Positions 16,187 through 23,620 of a DNA stretch of 38,153 bases are shown here, one piece after another. The notes beneath the pieces were generated by a model, which saw only the letters and a program-made list of their open reading frames with translations, had not been told where the DNA came from and did not search any database. Source of the stretch: an uncultured beta proteobacterium. GTDB taxonomy: Bacteria; Pseudomonadota; Gammaproteobacteria; Burkholderiales; Burkholderiaceae_B. Numbering within the stretch: the first letter of the stretch is position 1; each line of letters opens with the position of its first letter. The position numbers were made by a program, and so were the translations under genes. The stretch lies in assembly GCA_903932425.1 (NCBI GenBank), contig CAIZGG010000083.1, positions 1-38,153 on the forward strand. Reading direction: 5' to 3'.

Positions 16187-17356
16187 TTACTCGCAACCGG
16201 TTACCGTACAACGCGCCCGAATCACCTCGGCCCCGTCTTTCACCTCAGCAACAAAGAACGGTGCATTCAGTTGATGATTAATGCCGTAAGTGGCTTTGCC
16301 TGTCCAGCCTAAGGTACCCAAGGCACCCGGGAACCCACTGATCTGTTCGAGAGCATCACGAACTTTGACCGAGTCAGTGACCGTTCCCGCGCGACGCATC
16401 GCCTCAAACAACAAATTAGTCGCGTCATAAAAGGCTGGGCTAAAGCCGTTCATAGCAGACTTATATTTTGCGGCATATAAATCGGCATACGCTTTAATCG
16501 AAGGCTGTGCGGGATCGATCGGCGTGTGCACAAACATCCCTTCGGTCGCGGCTTTGCCGGCAACGTTTACGATTTCACGCGTCGCAGGACCACCCGTTCG
16601 TACAATTTTTCCCTTAAAGCCCATCTCGCGGGCTTGCTTGACAATCAAACCCGACGTATCGGGCGAATTACCGTCGAGCTCAATCGCATCGATCCCTCGC
16701 GCCATCAGTCGTGTCAGCAACGGCACAAAGTCGACACGATCACGTTCAAAAAACTCTTTGGCCGCTAGCGTCGAGCCCGCTTTTTTGTAAGCAACCTCAA
16801 GGTCTTTTGAAATCGCCTGTCCCGTTTCGTCATTGGGGAAAATCGCTCCGACTTTCTTGACACCTAACGTTTTTACGATCCACGCGATTTGTGGATCAGA
16901 CACCTCACCGGTCGTCACAGGTGGGCGAAAGGTGAAAGGTTTCTCAGCACTCAGTGCCTTTGGTGTAAAACCAAGCGTCATCACAATCATTTTGTTTTTT
17001 TCTGTGATGGGTTGAATCGCCAAGACCGAGGCAGATCCTACCGGGCCGATCATGTACTGGATCTTGTCTTCAAAGATCATTCGGTTCGCAATGGTGACCG
17101 CTTCGTTGGTTTGGTATTTGTCGTCATAGGCGACCACCTCAACTTTATATTTCTTGCCAGCAACCTCAAGACCGCCCTGCGCGTTCACAGCATCGGCGGC
17201 AAGTTCAGCTGCGTTTTTCATACCCAAACCCCATGCTGCAGCTGGCCCGGACAACGTAACAGAGGCGCCGATTTTTAAGGTCTCTTGGGCGAAAGTTGTC
17301 TGCGTTGCAACGGCACCGAAACAGGCTAACGCGGCTGCGATATATTTAATTTTCAT
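16187..17356 (-). CDS. Liv-type ABC transporter periplasmic substrate-binding protein
   Basis: A 389-residue type I periplasmic binding protein. Signal peptide 1-23 (MKIKYIAAALACFGAVATQTTFAQ). Mature part begins ETLKIGASVTLSGPAAAWGLGMKNAAELAADAVNAQGGLEVAGKKYKVEVVAYDDKY, the Liv/Peripla_BP_6 pattern. It ends with a close pair of cysteines (RARCTVTGCE) that could form a small disulfide loop. I place the start at ATG 17356, preceded by GGAGAC; the frame allows four more residues. Ligand unknown: this family binds amino acids, amides, ureas and aromatic acids. It precedes the MmgE/PrpD and LivHMGF genes and follows the alpha/beta hydrolase by 109 bases, a gap long enough for an internal promoter. 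Confidence 0.92.
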   Translation of the reverse strand: MKIKYIAAALACFGAVATQTTFAQETLKIGASVTLSGPAAAWGLGMKNAAELAADAVNAQGGLEVAGKKYKVEVVAYDDKYQTNEAVTIANRMIFEDKIQYMIGPVGSASVLAIQPITEKNKMIVMTLGFTPKALSAEKPFTFRPPVTTGEVSDPQIAWIVKTLGVKKVGAIFPNDETGQAISKDLEVAYKKAGSTLAAKEFFERDRVDFVPLLTRLMARGIDAIELDGNSPDTSGLIVKQAREMGFKGKIVRTGGPATREIVNVAGKAATEGMFVHTPIDPAQPSIKAYADLYAAKYKSAMNGFSPAFYDATNLLFEAMRRAGTVTDSVKVRDALEQISGFPGALGTLGWTGKATYGINHQLNAPFFVAEVKDGAEVIRARCTVTGCE

Positions 17357-17465
17357 GCTTGTCTCCAACGTTGTTTAAATAAAGATTTAGGTCTTGAGAA
17401 CGTCACACCGTACCAATCAAATTGCAATACTGATGAACCCCGAACTGCCATGCACCAAAACTCAG

Positions 17466-18314
17466 TTATGCGTCCTGAATTCTCTTGAGTACCGGTAACA
17501 AGTATTGACGGAATTGCGTTGGGTTTTCACTCATTGGAAAATGCCCCACTTCGCGCATGACGGTGACTTCAGCCCCCGGTATCGACTCAGCAGTACGCAG
17601 CGTGTCTTCTGGGGTGCACGAAAAATCATATTCGCCGGTCAACAGGTACAGTGGACACAAGTCCGTGCGAATACCGGTCAACTTGCCGCGCAGATCACTA
17701 TCCACTCGATAAAAATATAAGTCACCCTTAAAAATGCCGGGGCCTCCTTGCATGTATTGCCAAAGCGTCTCATGCCGGTGCACGGCTGGTGACTGTGGCG
17801 CCACGAGGCCGGACACCAATGCCGCGCAGACTTCACCGCCATGAACATCACCGCGATGAAGCCATGACGTGTCGTACCAAGGTTGCTGATGATCGGCGGC
17901 TTCGACGCCAATCAGGGCACGAAATTTATCCGAATGCAGGTGTGCCAATTGCAAAACGATTCGCCCACCGATTGAACAGCCAATCACCACGGGACGTTCG
18001 AGCTCAAGGGCCGAACAAAAAGCCATCACAGTATCCACGTATAGAGCTGTCGATAACTTATATTCAGTATCTTGCCAGCCCTCAGGCGGATAGGATTTTC
18101 CGTGCCAAGGCATGTCAAACGCCAGCACGCGATAGCGAGACGTAATTTCAGGATCGTTCATCATGTGGCGATACTGACGATTATCAGCACCCGCCGTGTG
18201 CAAACACACTAATGGAATCCCGCTGCCCGCCTCTTCAAAGTACACCCGGCATTGTTTACCCTGGACGTCAAAGGTTGTGTAACGCCCAACAATCGGTTCA
18301 AGTGTGACGCTCAT
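17466..18314 (-). CDS. Alpha/beta hydrolase
   Basis: A 282-residue alpha/beta-hydrolase-fold enzyme. Oxyanion region CLHTAGADNRQYRHM (37-51), nucleophile elbow G-C-S114-I-G-G, acid D230 (LLTGEYDFSC) and H258 (REVGHFPMSENP) make a complete triad. The cap region (about 140-200) is rich in Trp, His and Tyr (QPWYDTSWLHRGD). Without a signal peptide it acts in the cytoplasm. It overlaps the preceding SCP2-like gene by 4 bases (ATGA), so both are translated together, in a unit with a beta-hydroxyacid dehydrogenase and a Liv transporter. A hydrolytic step (ester, C-C bond or lactone) in breakdown of the imported substrate is likely; which one is unknown. Confidence 0.87.
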   Translation of the reverse strand: MSVTLEPIVGRYTTFDVQGKQCRVYFEEAGSGIPLVCLHTAGADNRQYRHMMNDPEITSRYRVLAFDMPWHGKSYPPEGWQDTEYKLSTALYVDTVMAFCSALELERPVVIGCSIGGRIVLQLAHLHSDKFRALIGVEAADHQQPWYDTSWLHRGDVHGGEVCAALVSGLVAPQSPAVHRHETLWQYMQGGPGIFKGDLYFYRVDSDLRGKLTGIRTDLCPLYLLTGEYDFSCTPEDTLRTAESIPGAEVTVMREVGHFPMSENPTQFRQYLLPVLKRIQDA

Positions 18315-18694
18315 GCTGCCACCTCACGTGGAGACGCCAACAAATCCTTAATAAATTGCAGGTGTGCCATCAGCGGATGCAGGTGCCCCTCGATTGTGAA
18401 CGCGCCTCTCTTGTTCAGGGCCAACAAATCATGCCACCCAGCCGGTGGAGTGGCTTGCCAAAACTTACTCCAGCCCTCGGCTGTACCCTTGACGGCAAAG
18501 TCCCATGACTGCAGAGCAACACCCCGCTCTACGATCTCGAGTACGCGACCGTCACGAATCCGAACGATGATAGGTAAATCATCGAACTGAACAAGCATAT
18601 CAACCTGCACAGGGCGAGGTTTTGAAAAAGTCAAGGCGGCCCGGGTAAAGCGCTGCAATAGTTGCGCCCCTGTCGCAGCGGTGCTACGCGTCAT
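18311..18694 (-). CDS. Small SCP2-like (sterol-carrier-fold) protein
   Basis: A 127-residue protein without signal peptide or membrane helix. The order of strands and helices (VQVDMLVQFDDLPIIVRIRDGRVLEIVERGV, then SWDFAVKGTAEGWSKFW, then the closing helices HPLMAHLQFIKDLL) is that of the SCP2 fold, in which a beta-sheet domain binds a hydrophobic ligand, and its 'F-x-V-x-G-x-x-x-x-W' centre fits bacterial SCP2-like proteins. It is translationally coupled to the alpha/beta hydrolase, so it could hold or present the hydrolase's hydrophobic substrate. The fold is inferred from pattern only; function unknown. Confidence 0.62.
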   Translation of the reverse strand: MTRSTAATGAQLLQRFTRAALTFSKPRPVQVDMLVQFDDLPIIVRIRDGRVLEIVERGVALQSWDFAVKGTAEGWSKFWQATPPAGWHDLLALNKRGAFTIEGHLHPLMAHLQFIKDLLASPREVAA

Positions 18695-18776
18695 GTCTCA
18701 TCCTGTCGTTTTTTTAAAGTGCCACTTTCAAGAGCGGCATCTCAGAGGGTGTTTATAGGACGTGGCTAGCCTGCTG

Positions 18777-19691
18777 TCAATCGGGTTTACCTTGTTCAAA
18801 CAACAAACTGATCGCGGGCGCATATTTTGAACCATGCCCGGCAGCAATCGCCTGATCAAAACATGCCACTAAGTTCTTAGCGCCAGTCGCGTTGACCCCC
18901 ACCTGCTCAGCAAGCGCCACCGCGTACGACAAATCCTTGCGAGCGTAAGTAACCGGGAAAGCGCGCTCTGGAAACTCTTGCGGCACAATCGCTTTTAAAC
19001 CTTGATTTCGTAAAGCAAAACTGTCAGCCGAACCGGCTGATAACGCCGCAAAAAGTGTTTCTGGATCGACCCCGGCACGCGCGCCGATCGCACGAGCCTC
19101 TGAAAGCGCCAGCACCGTTTCGTATACGACCATGTTATTCAAAATCTTGACCACCTGACCTGAACCGGCTTTGCCGGCATGGCGCACGTCGGTGGCGAAC
19201 ATTTGAATATAGGGCTCGAGCAGCGCATATAACTCGGGGGTGGCGCCAACTGGTACAGCGAGGGTGCCTGCCTCGGCTGCTGCACGCGTGCGCATCACGG
19301 GCGCATCGGCAAACAGCATGCCTTTATCGGTAAACGCGGCAGCCAACTTTTGCGTAGTATCAAAAGGCGAGGTACTGAGGTCAACGACAATCTGTCCGGC
19401 GCGGCCTGCAGCGAGCAAGCCGCCGGGCGCATGCACAACCTTCGCAACAATCTCACCCGAGGGTAGCGACAAAAAAATTAAATCAGCTTCTTTTGAAATC
19501 TGCGCCATGCTCGCTGACTGAACCCCAAATTCAGCGAGTCGCTTTAACGGCGGTTCGTCTAAATCAAACGCTAAAACCTTCAGCCCGCTTTTAGTCGCCA
19601 GGTGACGGCACATGGGTTCACCCATCACGCCTACTCCGATAAAACCGATACAGTGAATCGCTTTGGGGTCTAACTGAGGTGCTAGTGTCAT
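18777..19691 (-). CDS. Beta-hydroxyacid dehydrogenase (3-hydroxyisobutyrate dehydrogenase-like)
   Basis: A 304-residue NAD(P)-dependent dehydrogenase of the 3-hydroxyisobutyrate/6-phosphogluconate family. Rossmann motif G16-F-I-G-V-G-V-M-G (CIGFIGVGVMG), second strand ending FDLD (acidic, favours NAD over NADP), and catalytic K182 with N185 (GQVVKILNN). The substrate-binding motif that normally reads D-A-P-V-S-G-G reads D-A-P-V-M-R-T (129-135): the carboxylate-gripping Ser is Met and both glycines are lost, so the substrate probably differs from the classical 3-hydroxyisobutyrate or tartronate semialdehyde. First gene of the long minus-strand unit leading to the Liv transporter. The 120 bases before it separate it from the chromate-type transporter pair. 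Confidence 0.88.
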   Translation of the reverse strand: MTLAPQLDPKAIHCIGFIGVGVMGEPMCRHLATKSGLKVLAFDLDEPPLKRLAEFGVQSASMAQISKEADLIFLSLPSGEIVAKVVHAPGGLLAAGRAGQIVVDLSTSPFDTTQKLAAAFTDKGMLFADAPVMRTRAAAEAGTLAVPVGATPELYALLEPYIQMFATDVRHAGKAGSGQVVKILNNMVVYETVLALSEARAIGARAGVDPETLFAALSAGSADSFALRNQGLKAIVPQEFPERAFPVTYARKDLSYAVALAEQVGVNATGAKNLVACFDQAIAAGHGSKYAPAISLLFEQGKPD

Positions 19692-19811
19692 GTTGTGCTC
19701 TTAGGGTTTGAATTGTCGCCACTGCTCAATCTTCAACATAAATGAACTAAGGTCTGAATGCATCGATCGTGCGGTTGGGTACTTGAACGACATCTTAATT
19801 GAACAAAGTCA

Positions 19812-20345
19812 CTAGTGAATACCAAAAAAATGCATGATGTGTGCGCCCACTGCGCCTGCGCCCAAAATCATAAAAACCGGATTAATGCGGGTTAAAAGAA
19901 TGACGGCAAAGGTCGCGATTGCCAAACTCATTGTTAAGGGTCCAACAACAGCAGCCTTGGCGACTGCGTAAACACCTGAACACATTAAGCCAATTGAGAT
20001 TGGTTCAAGCGCGTTTTGCACAGCGCGCCGCCAGGGGCGTTCACCAATTTTTTGCCACAGCCGTCCTGTCCCTAAGCAGAGCAAACTGGACGGGATAAAA
20101 AACGCGAGGAGCACGACGCCCGCACCAAGTAAACCTGCAAGCTGAAAGCCAAACACCAATACCATCATCATGTTTGGCCCAGGGGCTAACTGCCCAATAC
20201 TGTAGATATGCACAAAGGCAGTATGGTCAATATTAAATTGCTCTGCCAGTACGGTCTGCATTTCAGGTAGCACGGCCGTGCCGCCGCCCACGGCAAGGAT
20301 GGACAACATACCAAAGGACAAGGCAAGCTGAAGCAAGATACTCAT
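19812..20345 (-). CDS. Chromate transporter-family protein, short-chain half (second of pair)
   Basis: A 177-residue membrane protein of the CHR family with about five transmembrane helices. It carries the domain marks GGGTAVLPEMQ (20-30) and QLAPGPNMM (52-60). In short-chain CHR systems two half-length proteins assemble into one anion transporter with inverted topology; in long-chain ChrA both halves are fused. This half keeps the canonical PGPN. It overlaps the first half by 4 bases (ATGA). The family includes chromate efflux proteins, but many members lie in genomes without chromate stress genes, so the actual anion is uncertain. Confidence 0.88.
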   Translation of the reverse strand: MSILLQLALSFGMLSILAVGGGTAVLPEMQTVLAEQFNIDHTAFVHIYSIGQLAPGPNMMMVLVFGFQLAGLLGAGVVLLAFFIPSSLLCLGTGRLWQKIGERPWRRAVQNALEPISIGLMCSGVYAVAKAAVVGPLTMSLAIATFAVILLTRINPVFMILGAGAVGAHIMHFFGIH

Positions 20346-20926
20346 GATTGTTGCTCAGGACGATAGAGAAACAAGCCGATTGGCACCATCACCAACAATA
20401 CCCAAACAAGTGAAAGCTTGAAGCCACTCATCAGTACAAAGGTCGAAATAATCATGAACAGCGACTTTGCCCGAACAAAATGTCGCTTACCGATGGTGTA
20501 TGTCACTGAGGCTAGTAAGCCTGTCGCACCCGCCGCAATTCCGGCAAGCAAAACATTAAGAAACGGATGCTGGCCACCAGCGCTGTAGGCAACGCCAACC
20601 AGCAACACAAAGGCACCGCCTGGCAGCATCAAGCCGACCGTGGCCGCCAGCGCCCCCAAGACACCTCGAAGTTGATCCCCTGCTAGCAAGGCCATATTGA
20701 CTGAATTTAAGCCGGGCAAGGTTTGGCTGATTGCCAAAGTTGCCATAAAACTATCAGCGCTTAACCATTTGCGTTTTTCGATTAACAAAATACGCTCGTA
20801 GGCCACAATGCCGCCACCAAAACTCACAGCGCCAATCAGCAAAAACTCAAGAAAAATTTGCCAGAGTGTCGGCGCAACGGCGGCAGGCACCAGGCACGCG
20901 TGGTTGTCAGAGGGGATCGTCGTCAT
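20342..20926 (-). CDS. Chromate transporter-family protein, short-chain half (first of pair)
   Basis: A 194-residue partner of the preceding half. After an N-terminal stretch of about 20 residues, marks are AVSFGGGIVAYERILLIEKRKWL (33-55) and SQTLPGLNSVNMALLAG (67-83), where the usual PGP is PGL. About five transmembrane helices. Order first half then second half on the minus strand with an ATGA overlap gives equimolar production. No chrB-type regulator is adjacent; the SulP/CYTH-like unit lies upstream, separated by 48 bases. Confidence 0.88.
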   Translation of the reverse strand: MTTIPSDNHACLVPAAVAPTLWQIFLEFLLIGAVSFGGGIVAYERILLIEKRKWLSADSFMATLAISQTLPGLNSVNMALLAGDQLRGVLGALAATVGLMLPGGAFVLLVGVAYSAGGQHPFLNVLLAGIAAGATGLLASVTYTIGKRHFVRAKSLFMIISTFVLMSGFKLSLVWVLLVMVPIGLFLYRPEQQS

Positions 20927-20974
20927 CGCAGTCGCATCGCTGGTCGTTTGGGTGGTTGCAGTTTACGTGGCGTG

Positions 20975-21826
20975 CTATTCAGGCTTGCCGTACACCAACG
21001 CGGTTTTAGTCGTGCCGCTCGCCAACCAGTCTCCCAAAGCCAATTGCAATTGTTTAAAAAATTTGTCGGCTTTTTTATGCGCCTGAAGATCGCCACGATT
21101 TTCCTCTGTCACGCGATACGAATAGGCTAACTCACCGATGATCGGATCACCTACGCTACGCATCCAGATACCCACATCGCAATGGGCCTGAACGCCGGCA
21201 CCAAAAACTAAATTACCTAAAGGCAAACAAGCCTCGAGCACTTTATTGGTACGCCCGCCAACAACCCGTACTGGTAACTCGGGCTCGACTTCGAGCTTTT
21301 TCAAGTCCGGAAAAAAACTCACTACGCTCTGTAACGTTCGATCAAAAATTGCATCGACTGGTACCGTATCGAGAATGGCATTATTTGAGTAGATCATCCG
21401 AGCGGTACCTAGGCCGTCGCCACGTAAAATTTCTTCTTTTAACCGCAGTCGTACTTTATGCGGCACGTTAGCTTTTGGACTGTAGGTTAACGATTCTTTT
21501 AGTGTGTGAGCACGACACTTCAAGGTGACCTCGCACCAATCATCCACCCATACATTCTGGCGTGATTCCCGTACCCGCAAAATTAAATTATTACGCCTGA
21601 AATGCTCACCAGGCGTGTCATAAAAAAAGACGTTACGCAAACCAGTGTTTGCGTTATCGAGATGAAAAAACTCAACCCCAACTTTCTGACAAAACGCAAC
21701 CAATAAACTGCTCAGTTGCGTGATGCGACTGCGTCGATCTAAACCCTCAGGCTTAAGCAATAGTTTGAACTCTCGATTGGTAATTTTAGTATCAAGGCCT
21801 ACGCCCTTTTTATTTTTATCTTTCAC
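20975..21826 (-). CDS. CYTH-like (triphosphate tunnel fold) protein of unknown function
   Basis: A 283-residue soluble protein. Its strand pattern resembles the CYTH/triphosphate-tunnel family: REFKLLLKPE (18-27), FFYDTP (67-72), NNLILRVRES (79-88), CEVTLKCR (98-105), KVRLRLKEE (124-132), VDAIFDRTL and KKLEVEPE (176-183). The family's N-terminal metal-binding ExExK is reduced to E-x-K (REFK), so it may not hydrolyse triphosphate in the usual way, or the alignment of strand 1 is shifted. Its start overlaps the SulP transporter stop by 4 bases (ATGA). Coupling to an anion transporter suggests a polyphosphate- or nucleotide-sensing or modifying partner, an inference only. Fold call is from pattern and not proven. 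Confidence 0.6.
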   Translation of the reverse strand: MKDKNKKGVGLDTKITNREFKLLLKPEGLDRRSRITQLSSLLVAFCQKVGVEFFHLDNANTGLRNVFFYDTPGEHFRRNNLILRVRESRQNVWVDDWCEVTLKCRAHTLKESLTYSPKANVPHKVRLRLKEEILRGDGLGTARMIYSNNAILDTVPVDAIFDRTLQSVVSFFPDLKKLEVEPELPVRVVGGRTNKVLEACLPLGNLVFGAGVQAHCDVGIWMRSVGDPIIGELAYSYRVTEENRGDLQAHKKADKFFKQLQLALGDWLASGTTKTALVYGKPE

Positions 21827-23466
21827 GCTTGTTTGCTCACAGTCAGCAATGCACCAGATAAGGAGTCAAAATAATGCGCGGGCGGTAAAACATCAAACAC
21901 GCCTGCTTTGCGCAATTTAAGCAACACGCGCTCGTTCGCTTCGCACAGCAGCACCGTGATATCTCGCTTTTGTAGAGCTAAGATCGCATCTTCAAGACAT
22001 TGCAACCCAGTCACATCTATAAAAGGCACGCGCTGCAAACGCATAATCAAAACCTTAGGGTCGGTCGCGGTTTCGCGTAAGACACGCTCAAAATTATCAA
22101 CAGCGCCAAAAAACATGGGCCCGTTCAATTCGTACAGTAAAGTTCCCGCGGGCAAACTGGCAAGGCCCTGACTTGCCAGTTCAGACTTCACTGACACATC
22201 ATCGAGTTGGCGTAATTCGACCGCAGCGGACATGCGTCGCAAAAAATGCAAAATTGCAAGAATGACGCCAACATTGACTGCCACCACCAAATCCACAAAG
22301 ACCGTCAATAAAAACGTAACAACTAAAATCGCACGATCCGCATAAGGCGCACGCAGCAGTACCCGCCCAAAGCGGTGGAGCTCACTCATATTCCAGGCCA
22401 CAACAAAAAGAATTGCGGCCAAGGCAGCCAATGGGATGCTTGACGCCAAAGGCGCCAAAATCAGGAGTACCGCAATCAGCGTCACAGCATGCATGACTCC
22501 AGCAAGCGGACTTGTTGCACCATTACGAATATTCGTTGCAGTACGTGCGATCGCCCCCGTGGCTGCAAACCCACCGAACAGCGGTGTCATCATGTTCGCG
22601 ATACCCTGCCCTACAAGCTCTTGATTAGAATCGTGCTTGGTGCCAGCCATTCCATCGGCTACAACCGCCGACAATAAAGATTCGATCGCACCGAGCATCG
22701 CAATGGTGAAGGCAGGCCCAATCAATGAAAGCACCTGAGACACGCTTAGGTCGGGCAAAGCAAAGACTGGCAAGCCCTGAGGTACCCCGCCAAAGGCAGT
22801 GCCAATTGTGGCAACGCCCGGCAGATGCAGTGTCGCCTGCAACAGCGTCGCAGCAATCATTGCAACCAACGGTCCGGGTATTTTTTTAAGCGCTGCGACC
22901 TTTGGAGAAAAGATCACAATCAATAAACTCAACAGCGCGATCGCCAGTGTTGGCAAGCGAGTCTGGGGGATCAGCAAGAGTTGGCCCCACAACTTTTCAT
23001 GAAAATGCTCGGCCGTGACCTTTGGTAGTCCTAAAAAATCTGACCACTGTCCAACAAAAATAATGACTCCAATCCCGGTGGTAAAGCCAACAATGACAGG
23101 GGCTGGAATAAATTTAATGACGCCACCCATCTTGGTCAGGCCCATCAACAGCAACATGACACCTGCCATAAGTGTGGCAACCTGTAAGCCAGCCATGCCA
23201 TATTTAGCGGTGATTCCGGCCAGGATCACAATAAACGCACCGGTTGGCCCGGCGATCTGCACGCGAGAACCGCCGAGCAAAGTCACAAGACCACCACCGA
23301 TAATGGCGGTATAAATGCCTTGCTCGGGCCGTGCGCCAGAGGCGATGGCAAAGGCCATCGAAAGTGGCAATGCCACGATCCCCACCACGAGCCCAGCGAT
23401 GATATTGGGCAGCCACTGATGGCGAGCGTATAGACCTGCACGATATCCTTCAACCAAAGCAATCAT
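21823..23466 (-). CDS. SulP-family anion transporter with C-terminal STAS domain
   Basis: A 547-residue transporter. The membrane part (about 20-400, 12-14 helices) has SulP marks: NIIAGLVVGIVALPLSMAFAIASGARPEQGIYTAIIGG, QIAGPTGAFIVIL (SulP signature region), and AMLGAIESLLSAVVADGMAGTKHDSNQELVGQGIANM with the conserved E and D residues. Residues about 440-545 are a STAS domain (LYELNGPMFFGAVDNFERVL, LIMRLQRVPFIDVTGLQCLED, which carries the conserved D-x-T/S-G). SulP proteins carry sulfate, bicarbonate, or dicarboxylates. ATG 23466 (MIALVEGYRAG) is preferred over an upstream frame to 23544. No carbonic anhydrase or sulfate gene is adjacent, so the ion is open. Confidence 0.9.
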   Translation of the reverse strand: MIALVEGYRAGLYARHQWLPNIIAGLVVGIVALPLSMAFAIASGARPEQGIYTAIIGGGLVTLLGGSRVQIAGPTGAFIVILAGITAKYGMAGLQVATLMAGVMLLLMGLTKMGGVIKFIPAPVIVGFTTGIGVIIFVGQWSDFLGLPKVTAEHFHEKLWGQLLLIPQTRLPTLAIALLSLLIVIFSPKVAALKKIPGPLVAMIAATLLQATLHLPGVATIGTAFGGVPQGLPVFALPDLSVSQVLSLIGPAFTIAMLGAIESLLSAVVADGMAGTKHDSNQELVGQGIANMMTPLFGGFAATGAIARTATNIRNGATSPLAGVMHAVTLIAVLLILAPLASSIPLAALAAILFVVAWNMSELHRFGRVLLRAPYADRAILVVTFLLTVFVDLVVAVNVGVILAILHFLRRMSAAVELRQLDDVSVKSELASQGLASLPAGTLLYELNGPMFFGAVDNFERVLRETATDPKVLIMRLQRVPFIDVTGLQCLEDAILALQKRDITVLLCEANERVLLKLRKAGVFDVLPPAHYFDSLSGALLTVSKQA

Positions 23467-23620
23467 TTCGTATTCCGAAGAAAAGAGAGGGCATCTGGGG
23501 AGGTTCTCGTTGAGTATAGCTGCAACAGCGGTGGCCGCTGGCATGGGCTGGCACGCTCTTGTCTAATTGGTGCCAAAGCACTACGCTCTAATTTTGACTC
23601 TGATTTAGATCACACACCCC

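Noticed and set aside
23549-23575. Sigma-54-like TGGCACG with TTGT, also an inverted repeat TGGCAC/GTGCCA, before the amidase
   Set aside because: The -12 element is one base too close and lacks the GC; the dyad has only 6-bp arms with a 15-base gap.
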